64,000 nt of DNA from Paraburkholderia haematera. Its GTDB lineage: Bacteria; Pseudomonadota; Gammaproteobacteria; Burkholderiales; Burkholderiaceae. The stretch spans positions 248,001-312,000 of the forward strand of contig NZ_CAJNBK010000003.1 in the NCBI RefSeq assembly GCF_905220975.1. The letters run 5' to 3'. The notes beneath the pieces are model-generated. The model was not told the DNA's origin. It was given only the letters and a program-made list of their open reading frames with translations, and made no database searches. Shown piece by piece: positions 55,303 to 64,000 of the stretch (its first letter is position 1; each line of letters opens with the position of its first letter). A program made the position numbers and the translations under genes.

Positions 55303-55887
55303 TCAGGCCGCCACCCACACCACCGTCAACGACCGCACCCCCTGCGCACCGCGAATCAGCACCCCTTCGATATCCGCCGTGGCCGAAGGCCCGGTGACCA
55401 GCGCCGCATAGCGCGCCTTGCGGAAGTCGTCGCGGCGGTATACGTCCTGCAAGCCGTCGAGCAACTGCGCCGGATCGAGCAGCACCACCAGATGCTGCAC
55501 GATGTACCCCAGTGCGTTGACTCCATACTCGCGCTCGCTGAGCCATACCGAGCCGGTTTCAGCGACGCCAAAGCGTGCCCGCACCACGCCCACCTCGATA
55601 TCCTGCAACGAAGCCGGTTCGGTTTCCGCCGAGATCGCACGCGTACCGGGCACTTCAGGTGTCGCCGAGGCCACCGACGCCCCATCGCCAAACCGCTCGC
55701 GGATCAGCGCAGGCACGTCACTCGCAGCCGACGCCTCGACACAGGTGCCGCCCATCGCCTGCAACGCCGTCGTGAAGCGCGCCCGCAAATCCCCGCCCGC
55801 CGAAATAAACAACGGCACATCCGGCCGCAAACGCGCCGGTGGCTGCGCCTCGCGCACCTTCGCCAGAAAAGCTTCACGCGTTGCCAT
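55303..55887 (-). CDS. lutC: Lactate utilization protein C (LUD domain)
   Basis: 194 residues. A single LUD domain: ISAETEPASLQDIEVGVVRARFGVAETGSVWL and TADIEGVLIRGAQGVRSLTVVWV. It is a subunit of the L-lactate dehydrogenase complex LutABC, which oxidises L-lactate to pyruvate with iron-sulfur proteins. Its start (ATG 55887) lies inside the end of lutB with a 14-base overlap, so the two are coupled. Confidence 0.92.
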   Translation of the reverse strand: MATREAFLAKVREAQPPARLRPDVPLFISAGGDLRARFTTALQAMGGTCVEASAASDVPALIRERFGDGASVASATPEVPGTRAISAETEPASLQDIEVGVVRARFGVAETGSVWLSEREYGVNALGYIVQHLVVLLDPAQLLDGLQDVYRRDDFRKARYAALVTGPSATADIEGVLIRGAQGVRSLTVVWVAA

Positions 55888-57265
55888 CGCCACCTCCACG
55901 ATTCTTCTTGTACCAGGCGTGGAAGGTCAGCTTCGGCGCCTCCGGCAAATCACGCTGCCGGCCCCAGATATTGAGCGGGTTATACAGCAGGAAATTCGGC
56001 AGATTCCGCAGCGCGCCGCCCATCGACGACACCGTCGCCCGATACAGCGTCGGACTCGCGAGCAGCCGCCCCGCCATCTTCAACACTTCCTGCTTAACGA
56101 ACGGCACCTCATGACGCTCGGCGATCACCGTGCGCCATTTGTAGATCTGCTCGTGAATGTTGATCTTCACCGGACACACATTCGTGCAACTGCCGTTAAG
56201 CGTCGACGCGAACGGCAACGCGCTGTAACGCTTCAGATCGAAAGTCGGATTGATGATCGCGCCGATCGGCCCCGAATACGTGCCGCCATACGACAAGCCG
56301 CCACTACGCCGGTACACGGGGCACGTATTCATGCACGCGCCGCAGCGAATGCATTTGAGTGAATACCAGAAATCCTCCATCGCGAGCCGCTCCGAACGGC
56401 CATGATCGACGAGGATGAAATGCATTTCGGTGCCCGGACGCGGCGCGCGAAAATGCGAGGTGTACTGCGTAATCGGTGAACCGAGCGCACTGCGCGACAG
56501 CATGCGGATAAATACGCCGAGGTCCGACACCTTCGGGATCAGTTTCTCGATACCGATCGACGCGATATGCAACGGCGGCACATTCGCCGACAGGTCGGCA
56601 TTGCCTTCGTTAGTACACACGACCACCGTGCCTGTCTCCGCCACGGCGAAATTACAACCTGTCATGCCGGCCGTTTTCTCGCGCACAAAATACGGCCGCG
56701 TATTCATCCGCTGGCTTTCGGCAAGGTAGTGAATGTCGCTGTTCTTCGGATCCGTGCCGATGGTGCGTCCGAACAGTTCGGCCACATCGGCGCGCAGTTT
56801 ATGGACCGCGGGCACCACCATATGGCTCGGGTCCTGATGATCGAGCTGCTGGATGCGCTCGCCGAGATCGGTCTCCATCACCGTAATGCCGCGCGGTTCG
56901 AGATACTCGCGCATCTTGCATTCGTCGGTGAGCATCGACTTGCTTTTGACGAGCGTGGTCATGCCGCGTTCCGACATGAGCTTGTGGACCAGCGCGTTAT
57001 GTTCCTCAGCCGTCGCGGTCCAATGCACCACGACGCCATTTGCTTCTGCCGCAGCGGCGAACTGCTCGAGGTAGCCGGACAGATGCGACAGTGTGTGTTC
57101 CTTGATGCCCGATGCCAGTTCGCGCAGCGTCTCCCATTCCGGGATGCCGTGCGCCTGCGTATCGCGCTTCTCACGCAAATCCCACAGACGCCTGTCATGA
57201 AACGCAACGTGTTCCGTCTTTCCGATGAAAGCGCCCGCGGCTTTCGCGTGATCGATCCGCCTCAT
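55874..57265 (-). CDS. lutB: Lactate utilization protein B (LUD domain plus 2[4Fe-4S])
   Basis: 463 residues. The N-terminal LUD domain includes VVHWTATAEEHNALVHKLM, GCNFAVAETGTVVVCTNEGN and PITQYTSHFRAPRPG. The C-terminal ferredoxin part has CIRCGACMNTCPVY and GSCTNVCPVK cysteine clusters. It is the electron-transfer subunit of LutABC. ATG 57265 overlaps the lutA stop by 4 bases. The longer open frame upstream is a shadow of lutA. Confidence 0.93.
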   Translation of the reverse strand: MRRIDHAKAAGAFIGKTEHVAFHDRRLWDLREKRDTQAHGIPEWETLRELASGIKEHTLSHLSGYLEQFAAAAEANGVVVHWTATAEEHNALVHKLMSERGMTTLVKSKSMLTDECKMREYLEPRGITVMETDLGERIQQLDHQDPSHMVVPAVHKLRADVAELFGRTIGTDPKNSDIHYLAESQRMNTRPYFVREKTAGMTGCNFAVAETGTVVVCTNEGNADLSANVPPLHIASIGIEKLIPKVSDLGVFIRMLSRSALGSPITQYTSHFRAPRPGTEMHFILVDHGRSERLAMEDFWYSLKCIRCGACMNTCPVYRRSGGLSYGGTYSGPIGAIINPTFDLKRYSALPFASTLNGSCTNVCPVKINIHEQIYKWRTVIAERHEVPFVKQEVLKMAGRLLASPTLYRATVSSMGGALRNLPNFLLYNPLNIWGRQRDLPEAPKLTFHAWYKKNRGGGDGNA

Positions 57266-58005
57266 GCGCGTGCTCCGTTCAGGACTTGCGCGATATGGAT
57301 GAAACGGGCATCGGCTTTCATCCGCTCCGCACAGCCTTGCTGATGCATCAGGCACGACATGTCGCCCGATACGATGTACTCGGCGCCCGCTTTCAGATGG
57401 TCGCGGACCTTGTCCTGCCCCATGCGCACCGACACCGGCTCCTCGGTCACCGAGAAGGTGCCGCCGAAACCGCAGCATTCATCCGGCCGCGACGGCTTGA
57501 CGAATTCGATGCCTTTAACGCCTTCGAGCAAGGTACGCGGCTTCGAAAACGGCGGCCCGGCAACCTCCGAGACCGATGCTTCCTTCAGATGCCGCAACGC
57601 GCTGCAACTGTTATGCAGGCCGACGCGATGCGGAAACTCGGCCCACGGAAATTCACGCGCGCCGACCACGTCGTGCAGAAACTCGACCAGCTCATACGCG
57701 TTGGCGCGAACCTTCCTGACTTCGTCGGTCTGTTCGAGCGCGATCAAATGCTCGCGCACGTGATGGATGCAACTCGCCGACGGCCCGACGATGTAGTCGT
57801 AGCCCGCGAAGTTGCGCGCAAACACGCGCTCGGCACCGGCCGCCTCGGCCTGCGCACCGCTGTTGGCCATCGGCTGGCCGCAGCAGGTCTGCTCCTGCGG
57901 ATAGTCGACCTCGATGCCGAAGCGTTCCAGCAATTCGAGCGTGGCGATCCCCACTTCGGGATAGAACGCGTCGATGAAGCACGGGATAAACAGGGCGACT
58001 TTCAT
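57262..58005 (-). CDS. lutA: Lactate utilization protein A (CCG-domain Fe-S oxidoreductase)
   Basis: 247 residues. Two CCG domains are seen: EQTCCGQPMANSGA near residue 40 and PDECCGFGGTFSV near 180, with Cys9, Cys79 and Cys218-type partners. It belongs to the glycolate-oxidase GlpC/LutA iron-sulfur family and is the first gene of the lutABC operon. A GntR-type operator lies 115-140 bases upstream. Confidence 0.93.
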   Translation of the reverse strand: MKVALFIPCFIDAFYPEVGIATLELLERFGIEVDYPQEQTCCGQPMANSGAQAEAAGAERVFARNFAGYDYIVGPSASCIHHVREHLIALEQTDEVRKVRANAYELVEFLHDVVGAREFPWAEFPHRVGLHNSCSALRHLKEASVSEVAGPPFSKPRTLLEGVKGIEFVKPSRPDECCGFGGTFSVTEEPVSVRMGQDKVRDHLKAGAEYIVSGDMSCLMHQQGCAERMKADARFIHIAQVLNGARA

Positions 58006-58119
58006 GAACTCATTGAAAAGAAAAGCGGCGGCTGACGATTCACCCGCTCGATGGCGGAATCATGGCGGGGCCATGGCGGCCCAGGATTGCCCAGCCGACA
58101 CCACGCTCGCGGTCGATCA

Positions 58120-58146
58120 GTCAGACTGGTCTTGTTGGTCTGACCA
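58120..58146. promoter_or_regulatory. GntR/FadR-type operator upstream of lutA
   Basis: TGGTCTGACCA (58136-58146) is an 11-bp palindrome of the TGGT-N3-ACCA class used by lactate regulators of the FadR group. A wider inverted repeat GTCAGAC-N11-GTCTGAC (58120-58144) overlaps it. It lies between the operon and the gene for a FadR-type regulator. Confidence 0.7.
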
Positions 58147-58286
58147 CGAAATATAAGGAAGTCGCTGAGCGGTGTCAACTGGGAGATCGTTGGTGAAACA
58201 GGCTGCGCAGGCCGCCGCGCGGCAGCGGCGCACGAGATCCCTCGCTCACGCACAGGCGCGAGCGGCGGATCAGAAGCCTGGCAAAT

Positions 58287-59033
58287 TCAGGAAATCGTGC
58301 TCGGAGAAGGTTTCGCCGCGTCTTCCCTGTACATCTCGCGCACATAAATGAGATGACGCTCGGCAGCCTTGCGTGCCTTTTGCGCGTCGCGCGCGATGAG
58401 CGCGTCGTAGATAGCCTGATGCTGGCTCATCAACTGTTTTTCCATCGCGTCGTCGTAATCTATCAGGCGATGGTATTGCCGCATACCTTCGCGAATCAGC
58501 GTATGGATGCCGTGCATCACATGGGCGAGCGCGATGTTGTGCGTGGAATCGGCGATGGCGAGGTGGAACGCGGCATCCAGTTCCGCCAGGTTCACACGGT
58601 CTTGCGACTGCGAGCCTGCCTTCAACGCTTCGAATGCTTCAGTAATTTTCTGCAGATCGGCCGCCGTGGCGCGCTCCGCGGCGTACACCGTCGAAATCGA
58701 TTCGAGACCCTGACGCAGTTCGAGAATATCGGCACTGGTGCGCGGGTTTTGCAGCAGCAGTTCGGCGAGCGGCTTGGAGATAATCGGCGCAGTAACGTCG
58801 ACGACCGTAAAGCCGCCCCGCCCCGACGTTTCGATATACCCGTCCGCTTCCAGCCTGATCAGCGCTTCCCGCAACGACGGCCGCGACACACCGAGCTGCG
58901 TGGCGAGATCGCGTTCGGCCGGCAGCCGGTCGCCGGGCATCAGCGCGCCGTCCGAGATCAGCTGCTTGATCTGGTCGGACACCACGTCGGAAAGTCGTTT
59001 GCGCGTGAAGGACTGGATCGGGAGAAATGGCAT
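58287..59033 (-). CDS. GntR/FadR-family regulator of lactate utilization
   Basis: 248 residues. The winged helix (LSDVVSDQIKQLISDGALMPGDRLPAERDLATQLGVSRPSLREAL) is followed by an FCD effector domain with metal-type histidines (AAFHLAIADSTHN, ERHLIYVREMY). It is on the same strand just upstream of lutABC and probably represses it until lactate is present, as LldR and LutR do. ATG 59033 starts a family-standard N-terminus. Confidence 0.88.
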   Translation of the reverse strand: MPFLPIQSFTRKRLSDVVSDQIKQLISDGALMPGDRLPAERDLATQLGVSRPSLREALIRLEADGYIETSGRGGFTVVDVTAPIISKPLAELLLQNPRTSADILELRQGLESISTVYAAERATAADLQKITEAFEALKAGSQSQDRVNLAELDAAFHLAIADSTHNIALAHVMHGIHTLIREGMRQYHRLIDYDDAMEKQLMSQHQAIYDALIARDAQKARKAAERHLIYVREMYREDAAKPSPSTIS

Positions 59034-59141
59034 GGGCGGCGCGGGTGAATCCTGGGTTGGCGAAACCGGGTTGGCGAAACCGTAGACAACGGTATGGACG
59101 CGCCTTCGAACGAGCGCGCCAAAGTGGAGGAATTATACCGT

Positions 59142-60812
59142 TCAGCGACTTGCCGCTGCTGATGAGGGCTGGCCCACGCCCGCCGCATAGAAGCTCGCCA
59201 GATCACGCTTGAGTGTATGCAACGCGGCATCGTCAAGATAGATCATGTGGCCGGTCGGGTAGTAGGTGATTCGCACGTTGGCGCGCAGCGGCGCATCGAT
59301 ACCCAGATGCGCGAGCGCGTATTCGGTCGCATAGAACGGTGTGGCAAGATCGAAAAAGCCGTTCACCGACATCACGCGCAGTTGCGGATTCTGCCGCATC
59401 GCTTCGGCGAGATCGCCCGCCGCATAAGGCACGGACAGGTGTTCCCCCCACCACTCAGTGTGTTTCCAGTCCCACTGCGTCAACGCTTCGTCGTTGAAGA
59501 CGCGATACTTGTCGGCGGGCGTGAAGTGCAGGTCCTGCGCAAAATGCTGATGAAGCGCGGCATCGAACGCGTTCGACACGCTGCTCACCGATGCATCGAA
59601 ATCGGGACGCTCGGACACGCCGTCAAATTCAATTCCTTCGAAACGCGCATCGAAACGGCCGACGCTGCGCAACTGATCGCGCAGCAATTGACTGCGAAAG
59701 CGCGATGGATAGAGACGCAGACGGCTTCGCTTCACGTAGTCGACGTCAAGCCCGGTGAACTGCGCGACGCGTGCGGCAATCTCGTCGCGCTGCGCGTCAG
59801 GCAACGCATCGCCCTGCGCGAGCGCTTGCGCATAGGTCCCACGAGCGAACGCGCGGGCCTCGTCGAGAAAGGCCGGCAGACTGGCCGGCTTCGGAACGAT
59901 CTTGTCGTGGTACCACGCGATAGCCGCGAAGCTCGGCAAATAGCTTTCGCTCTGGAAATCGAAGCCGGGTGAAAACGCCGAGGAATCGAGCGCCGACGAC
60001 ATCAGGATCACGCCATTGAGCGCGATATTGTTTTGTCCCAACTGATACGCGAGCATCGCGGCGCGCGCGGTGCCGTACGATTCGCCCAGCAGATACTTCG
60101 GCGAATTCCAGCGCTGGTTCAATGTCAGGTAGCGATCGATGAATTGCGAAAAGGCGTCGAGGTCTTTGTCGACGCCCCAGAAGTCCTTCCCCGTGCCATG
60201 CCCGACGACTCTCGACAGGCCCGCGCCCACGGCATCGATAAAAACCAGATCGGTACTGTCGAGCAGGCTATCGGGGTTGTCGTCGAGCATGTACGGCGCG
60301 GGCGGCGTGCTCGCGGGACTCGCCGTACGCACCCGCTTCGGCCCGAACGAGCCGATCATCAGGAACACGGTGCCCGCACCCGGTCCGCCGTTGAAGAGGA
60401 AGGTGACGGGGCGCGTCGAAGGACTTTTCGTGGCGACCGTATAGGCGACGTAGAAAACGCTCGCATTGGCCTGGCCGGTCTTGTCGCGCAGCAGCAGGTT
60501 GCCGGCCGTCGCCGTGTAGTCGACCTTGCGGCCGTCAAGCCGGATCGAATGCCGGGTCACGGCGGCGCTTTCCGGCGGCACGGGGATCGCCGTGGTCTCG
60601 GGTTTGGCGTTGTGCTGCGCTTTGTCTTGCGCTTTGTCTTGCGCTTCGTTCTGGCTGGCGGCGGCCGAGGATGCGTCGTCCAGTTCGGAGGCCGCGCACA
60701 TCTGACTGAACGCGGCAATGATGGCGAGGACCAGCGCCATCGCCACTAGCGCGGCCGCCATGGATCCTGCCACCAGTGATCGGCGCAACAAGAGATAGAA
60801 GCGAAGGGCCAT
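59142..60812 (-). CDS. Serine carboxypeptidase-like (peptidase S10) exported protein
   Basis: 556 residues. A hydrophobic segment at residues 13-40 suggests export. The alpha/beta hydrolase core has the S10 oxyanion motif FNGGPGAG (140-147), the nucleophile Ser245 in LGESYGTAR, the acid in VNGFFDLATPF and the His in PTGHMIY. Bacterial members are periplasmic peptidases or acyltransferases. The linker at 45-75 is Gln/Ala/Lys-rich with a short DKAQ repeat. Confidence 0.85.
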   Translation of the reverse strand: MALRFYLLLRRSLVAGSMAAALVAMALVLAIIAAFSQMCAASELDDASSAAASQNEAQDKAQDKAQHNAKPETTAIPVPPESAAVTRHSIRLDGRKVDYTATAGNLLLRDKTGQANASVFYVAYTVATKSPSTRPVTFLFNGGPGAGTVFLMIGSFGPKRVRTASPASTPPAPYMLDDNPDSLLDSTDLVFIDAVGAGLSRVVGHGTGKDFWGVDKDLDAFSQFIDRYLTLNQRWNSPKYLLGESYGTARAAMLAYQLGQNNIALNGVILMSSALDSSAFSPGFDFQSESYLPSFAAIAWYHDKIVPKPASLPAFLDEARAFARGTYAQALAQGDALPDAQRDEIAARVAQFTGLDVDYVKRSRLRLYPSRFRSQLLRDQLRSVGRFDARFEGIEFDGVSERPDFDASVSSVSNAFDAALHQHFAQDLHFTPADKYRVFNDEALTQWDWKHTEWWGEHLSVPYAAGDLAEAMRQNPQLRVMSVNGFFDLATPFYATEYALAHLGIDAPLRANVRITYYPTGHMIYLDDAALHTLKRDLASFYAAGVGQPSSAAASR

Positions 60813-61030
60813 GGGGTTTCCGGCTGCGAGTCGATAGGCGTCGATGTTCCGTTTGTCCAGATTAAGACGAACTCGGCAAACGATTCTTTACGCAAGCAAC
60901 AAAGACGTCAATCGAAAACCGGCTGCAGCGCGCCCCTTTCCCACGCCGCATTATTTCGGCGTGTTTCAATGAGCAAAACGAAAACACACCGGAACATTAA
61001 AGAAAACCGGCCTTAGCCCAGGACCCGCCC

Positions 61031-61804
61031 CTACCTCGTCGTGTAACCGCCATTGGCAAAGATCGTCTGGCCGGTAATCCACCAGCCGTCTGTCACCAGA
61101 AACGTCACCAGCGGCGCAATATCCTGAATCTCCGTGAGCCCGCTGCGCGTCCGCTTGCTCAGTGCCGCAGCACTCGCGTTGTAGGCCGCCGAATCTTTGG
61201 TTTCGGCGGGATAGAAAAACGGCGTATCCATCGGCCCGGGCGCCACGCCCACGACCGAAATACCACGCTCGCCGAATTCTTTGGAAGCCGCCCGCGTGAA
61301 GTGCTCGATCGGCGCCTTGCTGCCCGCGTAGATCGCATAATACGGCGTGTAGGCGGCCAGCAGCGACGTCACGATCGTGACGATATTGCCGTTGTCGGCA
61401 AGCTTCTTGCCTGCTTCCTGCAGAAAGAAAAACGCCGCCTTCGAGTTGATCGCGAAAATTGTGTCGTAGTCGTGCTCGGAGAGCTCGATAATCGGCTTCT
61501 TGATGACCATCCCCGTGGTATTCACGGCGATGTCGATCTTTCCGAAGTGGCTCAGTGCTTCGTCGAATAATCGTGTGACGTTTGCAGGTTGCGTCAGATC
61601 GCCCTGAATCGCCACGGCTTTCGCGCCGGCGCTCTGGACCGCTGCTACCGTTTCCTCGGCGGCGCCTTTGGTCGCCTCGCTGTTGTAATGGACGACCACG
61701 GCAGCGGCTCCGGCGTTTGCGAGTTCACGCGAAATCAATCCGCCGAGATTCTTCGCGCCACCACCGATCAGCGCCACTTTTCCGGTAAGAGAATGGTCCG
61801 CCAT
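61031..61804 (-). CDS. Short-chain dehydrogenase/reductase
   Basis: 257 residues. NAD(P) binding: VALIGGGAKNLGGLI near residue 10, a variant of TGxxxGxG; catalytic YAIYAGSKAPIEH with the Tyr-x3-Lys pair near residue 155, and NTTGMV in place of NNAG. It is an oxidoreductase of unknown substrate. ATG 61804 starts the domain; the longer frame is rejected. It is flanked by an unrelated aminotransferase gene on the same strand, with 144 bases between. Confidence 0.88.
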   Translation of the reverse strand: MADHSLTGKVALIGGGAKNLGGLISRELANAGAAAVVVHYNSEATKGAAEETVAAVQSAGAKAVAIQGDLTQPANVTRLFDEALSHFGKIDIAVNTTGMVIKKPIIELSEHDYDTIFAINSKAAFFFLQEAGKKLADNGNIVTIVTSLLAAYTPYYAIYAGSKAPIEHFTRAASKEFGERGISVVGVAPGPMDTPFFYPAETKDSAAYNASAAALSKRTRSGLTEIQDIAPLVTFLVTDGWWITGQTIFANGGYTTR

Positions 61805-61948
61805 GACTACCTCCGTACGTTGGGATGGACTCCAAAGTATAGAAGTGCATGGCGCGGCGCATAGGTGAAAATAGAGCGCGTGCGCGTCAACGATTGTCAA
61901 TTCGGCGATTGTCGACACCGCTCGCTTCAACCGCCGCGCGACGCGCGC

Positions 61949-63127
61949 CTAAGCGGGTTTCAATCCGCCGACGAATGCGGCAATCCGTTCGCACGCGTCG
62001 ATCAGGCTCGCTTCGTCAACCACGAAACCCAGCCGGACGAAGCCATTCGCGGTTTCGCCGAATGCGCTGGCGTCGAGCAGCGACACGCCTTGCGCGCGAA
62101 ACAGTTGCCAGGTGAAATCAACCGTGTCCAGACCCGTGCCGCTAACGTCGACCATCATGAACATGCCGGCTTCCGGCAGCAGGCAACGCAAGCCCGCCAC
62201 GCGGTGCAAGCGCTCGAACACGACGTCGCGGCGGCGCCGGTAAATCTCGCGCATTTCGGCGACGATCGGCGCCTTGTTCTTCAAGGCCGTCAAGGCGGCC
62301 TGCTGGATGAAGCCCGGCAACCCATAGAGCATAGCCAGCGCAAGCCGCCCCATATGTTCGATCAGCGTGGCAGGCCCGATCGCCCAACCCACGCGCCAGC
62401 CCGCCATGGCGTGCGATTTCGACAGACTGCCCAGCGTCACCGTGCGCTCCGCCATGCCCGGCAACGCGGCGATGCTGACGTGCTCGCGCTCGAACGTGAG
62501 ATCGGCATAAACCTCGTCGGACAGCACCCAAAGATCGTGCTCGCAGGCAAGCCGCGCAATGCGCTCGAGGTCGGCGCGGGGCATCACCACGCCAGTAGGA
62601 TTGCAGGGTGTGGCAAAGAAAATGGCTTGAGTGCGCGGCGTGATCGCCGCCTGGAGCGCATCGCAGTCGAGGTGGAACGCCCGCGCGGGATCGACCGGCA
62701 CCGGCACGAGCGTGGCGCCCGCGGCGCGCACGCAAGCCTCGTAGGTCAGATACATCGGCTCGGGGACGATCACTTCGTCGCCCGCTTCCAGCAGGCACAG
62801 CGATGCGGCGAACACGCCGTTCTGCGCACCCGCCGTCAGGATCACGTTGGCCGCGCTCGCGGCGCAACCGGTGGTGCGCGTGTGTTCTTCGGCAATCGCC
62901 ACACGCAGCGGGTCACGCCCCGACACGGCGCTGTAATGCGTATCGCCGCCGCGCAACGCCTCGATTGCGCGCTCGACGATCGGCGCGGGCGTGGCGAAGT
63001 CGGGGTCGCCCACGCTCAGCACGATCACGTCTTCGCCATTGGCGAGCGCCTGTTGGGCAACACGATGAATTTCCCACGCCGACGTGCGCCTGCCTTGCAA
63101 ACGCTCGACCAGATTCGAATACTTCAT
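61949..63127 (-). CDS. Class I/II PLP-dependent aminotransferase
   Basis: 392 residues. ATPCNPTGVVMPRADLERIARLACEHDLWVLSDEVYADLTF holds the conserved Asn-Pro and Asp-Glu-Tyr residues; SLSKSHAMAGWRVGW holds the PLP lysine and the C-terminal FVRLGFV the substrate-binding Arg. It belongs to the aspartate-aminotransferase-like subgroup; the substrate is not determined. ATG 63127 follows GGGG at 8 bases. Confidence 0.88.
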   Translation of the reverse strand: MKYSNLVERLQGRRTSAWEIHRVAQQALANGEDVIVLSVGDPDFATPAPIVERAIEALRGGDTHYSAVSGRDPLRVAIAEEHTRTTGCAASAANVILTAGAQNGVFAASLCLLEAGDEVIVPEPMYLTYEACVRAAGATLVPVPVDPARAFHLDCDALQAAITPRTQAIFFATPCNPTGVVMPRADLERIARLACEHDLWVLSDEVYADLTFEREHVSIAALPGMAERTVTLGSLSKSHAMAGWRVGWAIGPATLIEHMGRLALAMLYGLPGFIQQAALTALKNKAPIVAEMREIYRRRRDVVFERLHRVAGLRCLLPEAGMFMMVDVSGTGLDTVDFTWQLFRAQGVSLLDASAFGETANGFVRLGFVVDEASLIDACERIAAFVGGLKPA

Positions 63128-63265
63128 TGACGTACCCCGTTTCGACACGAGCAGCCAATGTAATGGGGCACACGCGAAACGTCCAGATACGAAAAAGAGT
63201 CACACGAGCGCCTTGTCTCGCATGACGCTTCGATACAGCCCCGCTTCAACGGGTGCGAAGTACGC

Positions 63266-64000
63266 TCATACCTCGCGGCGCAGTTCGGCCGGCGGCACCT
63301 TCATGAGATGGCGGTATTTCGCGACCGTGCGCCGTGCCACCAGCACACCCTGATCCGCAAGCATCCTGGCGAGCGTCACGTCCGAGAGCGGATCGCGCGT
63401 GTTCTCGGCGGCGATCATTTCCTTGAGCAGCGCGCGCACAGCCGCGGCCGAACAGGTGCCGCCGCTTTCCGTACCGAGCTCGCGTGGGAAGAAGTGCTTG
63501 AACTCGAAAATGCCGCTCGGCGTGGCCATATATTTGTTGCCGGTCGCGCGCGAGATGGTGGACTCGTGCAGACCGAGTTCTCCGGCCACATCGCGCAGCA
63601 CCATCGGTTTGAGCGCGATCTCACCGTACTGGAAGAAGGCTTTCTGATGCGCGACGATGCATTCGGCCACGCGTTGAATCGTATCGAAACGCTGCTGCGC
63701 ATTGCGGATCAGCCAGCGCGCTTCCTGCAATTGCTGCGCGAGTGGCGAGCGGCTTGCACCGGCGGACTGTGCGAACAGCTCGGCATACATGCGATGGATA
63801 CGCGCGCGCGGCTGCACGGCGGGATTGATCGTCACCACCCACTTGTTGCGTACCTGGCGCACGATCACGTCCGGCACCACGTAGTTATCGTCGGTGCGGC
63901 CGTAGCTGTTGCCTGGTTTAGGGTCGAGCTTGCGCACCAGCGCGCAGGCCACCCGCAGTTCCGTGGCGCCGCAGCCGATCTGCTTTTGCAGTTCAGCCTG
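63266..64000 (-). CDS. rpoN: RNA polymerase sigma-54 factor, 3' part only (cut by window end)
   Basis: The last ~244 codons; the frame stays open to the end of the window. The core-binding domain is seen in WVVTINPAVQPRARIHRMYAELF and FFQYGEIALKPMVLRDVAGELGLHESTISRATGNKYM (the helix-turn-helix). The RpoN box ARRTVAKYR is near the C-terminus. Sigma-54 is needed for the two activators in this window. Downstream lies an aminotransferase, not the usual hpf and ptsN, which suggests a second rpoN copy rather than the standard locus. Confidence 0.92.
   Translation of the reverse strand, partial: QAELQKQIGCGATELRVACALVRKLDPKPGNSYGRTDDNYVVPDVIVRQVRNKWVVTINPAVQPRARIHRMYAELFAQSAGASRSPLAQQLQEARWLIRNAQQRFDTIQRVAECIVAHQKAFFQYGEIALKPMVLRDVAGELGLHESTISRATGNKYMATPSGIFEFKHFFPRELGTESGGTCSAAAVRALLKEMIAAENTRDPLSDVTLARMLADQGVLVARRTVAKYRHLMKVPPAELRREV

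Noticed and set aside
61865..63130. 421-codon plus-strand frame opposite the aminotransferase
   Set aside because: Shadow frame; no ribosome site or family features.

Overview
This window looks like part of a chromosome of a plant- or soil-associated Burkholderiales bacterium, most likely Paraburkholderia or Burkholderia. The evidence is the high G+C coding style, the density of LysR-type regulators, a canonical acdS/acdR (ACC deaminase) pair, AlkB, a lutABC lactate operon and many MFS exporters. There are no rRNA or tRNA genes, no CRISPR array and no intact insertion sequence. All protein assignments come from reading translations and motifs; no database search was run.

Layout. 0-12 kb: an AI-2E-type membrane protein; an FAD monooxygenase with a DUF2783 partner; a three-gene operon (aromatic aminotransferase, class II aldolase, ketopantoate-reductase-like) divergent from a LysR gene; a LuxR regulator; a LysR/MFS divergent pair. 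12-21 kb: MipA/OmpV porin-like protein, exported MsrA and MsrB, acdR/acdS, LysR with pirin and DoxX, AlkB, then a probable free-standing small RNA with a textbook promoter and terminator. 21-30 kb: a small G+C-poorer islet, ahpC-ahpF, a PrpR-type sigma-54 activator divergent from an isocitrate-lyase-family enzyme with a striking palindromic operator and a -24/-12 promoter, then MFS, GNAT and prolyl-hydroxylase genes.

31.5-38.4 kb is the most coherent unusual locus: a molybdenum island. It holds a one-domain ModE, a NifQ-like protein, a small Moco-type oxidoreductase-domain protein, a WtpA/ModA-like binding protein, a fused permease-ATPase, a DUF2325 protein and an uncharacterised protein. ModE-box-like palindromes (CGTTATAT-N8-ATATNACG type) or variants lie in front of every transcription unit, which ties the two uncharacterised genes to molybdate control. 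No nif structural gene is visible.

38-51 kb: NadV, an isoprenylcysteine-methyltransferase-like membrane protein, an orphan CpaE/TadZ ATPase, a 1.2-kb stretch without a convincing gene, a sigma-54 activator, MFS, NIPSNAP, an MscS channel and an alpha/beta hydrolase whose end overlaps the channel gene tail-to-tail. 51-64 kb: a two-gene operon of a DinG/XPD-like helicase and a FAN1-like VRR-NUC nuclease with a full LexA box just upstream; lutABC with its GntR regulator and operator; an S10-like serine peptidase; an SDR; an aminotransferase; and the 3' part of an rpoN gene cut by the window end.
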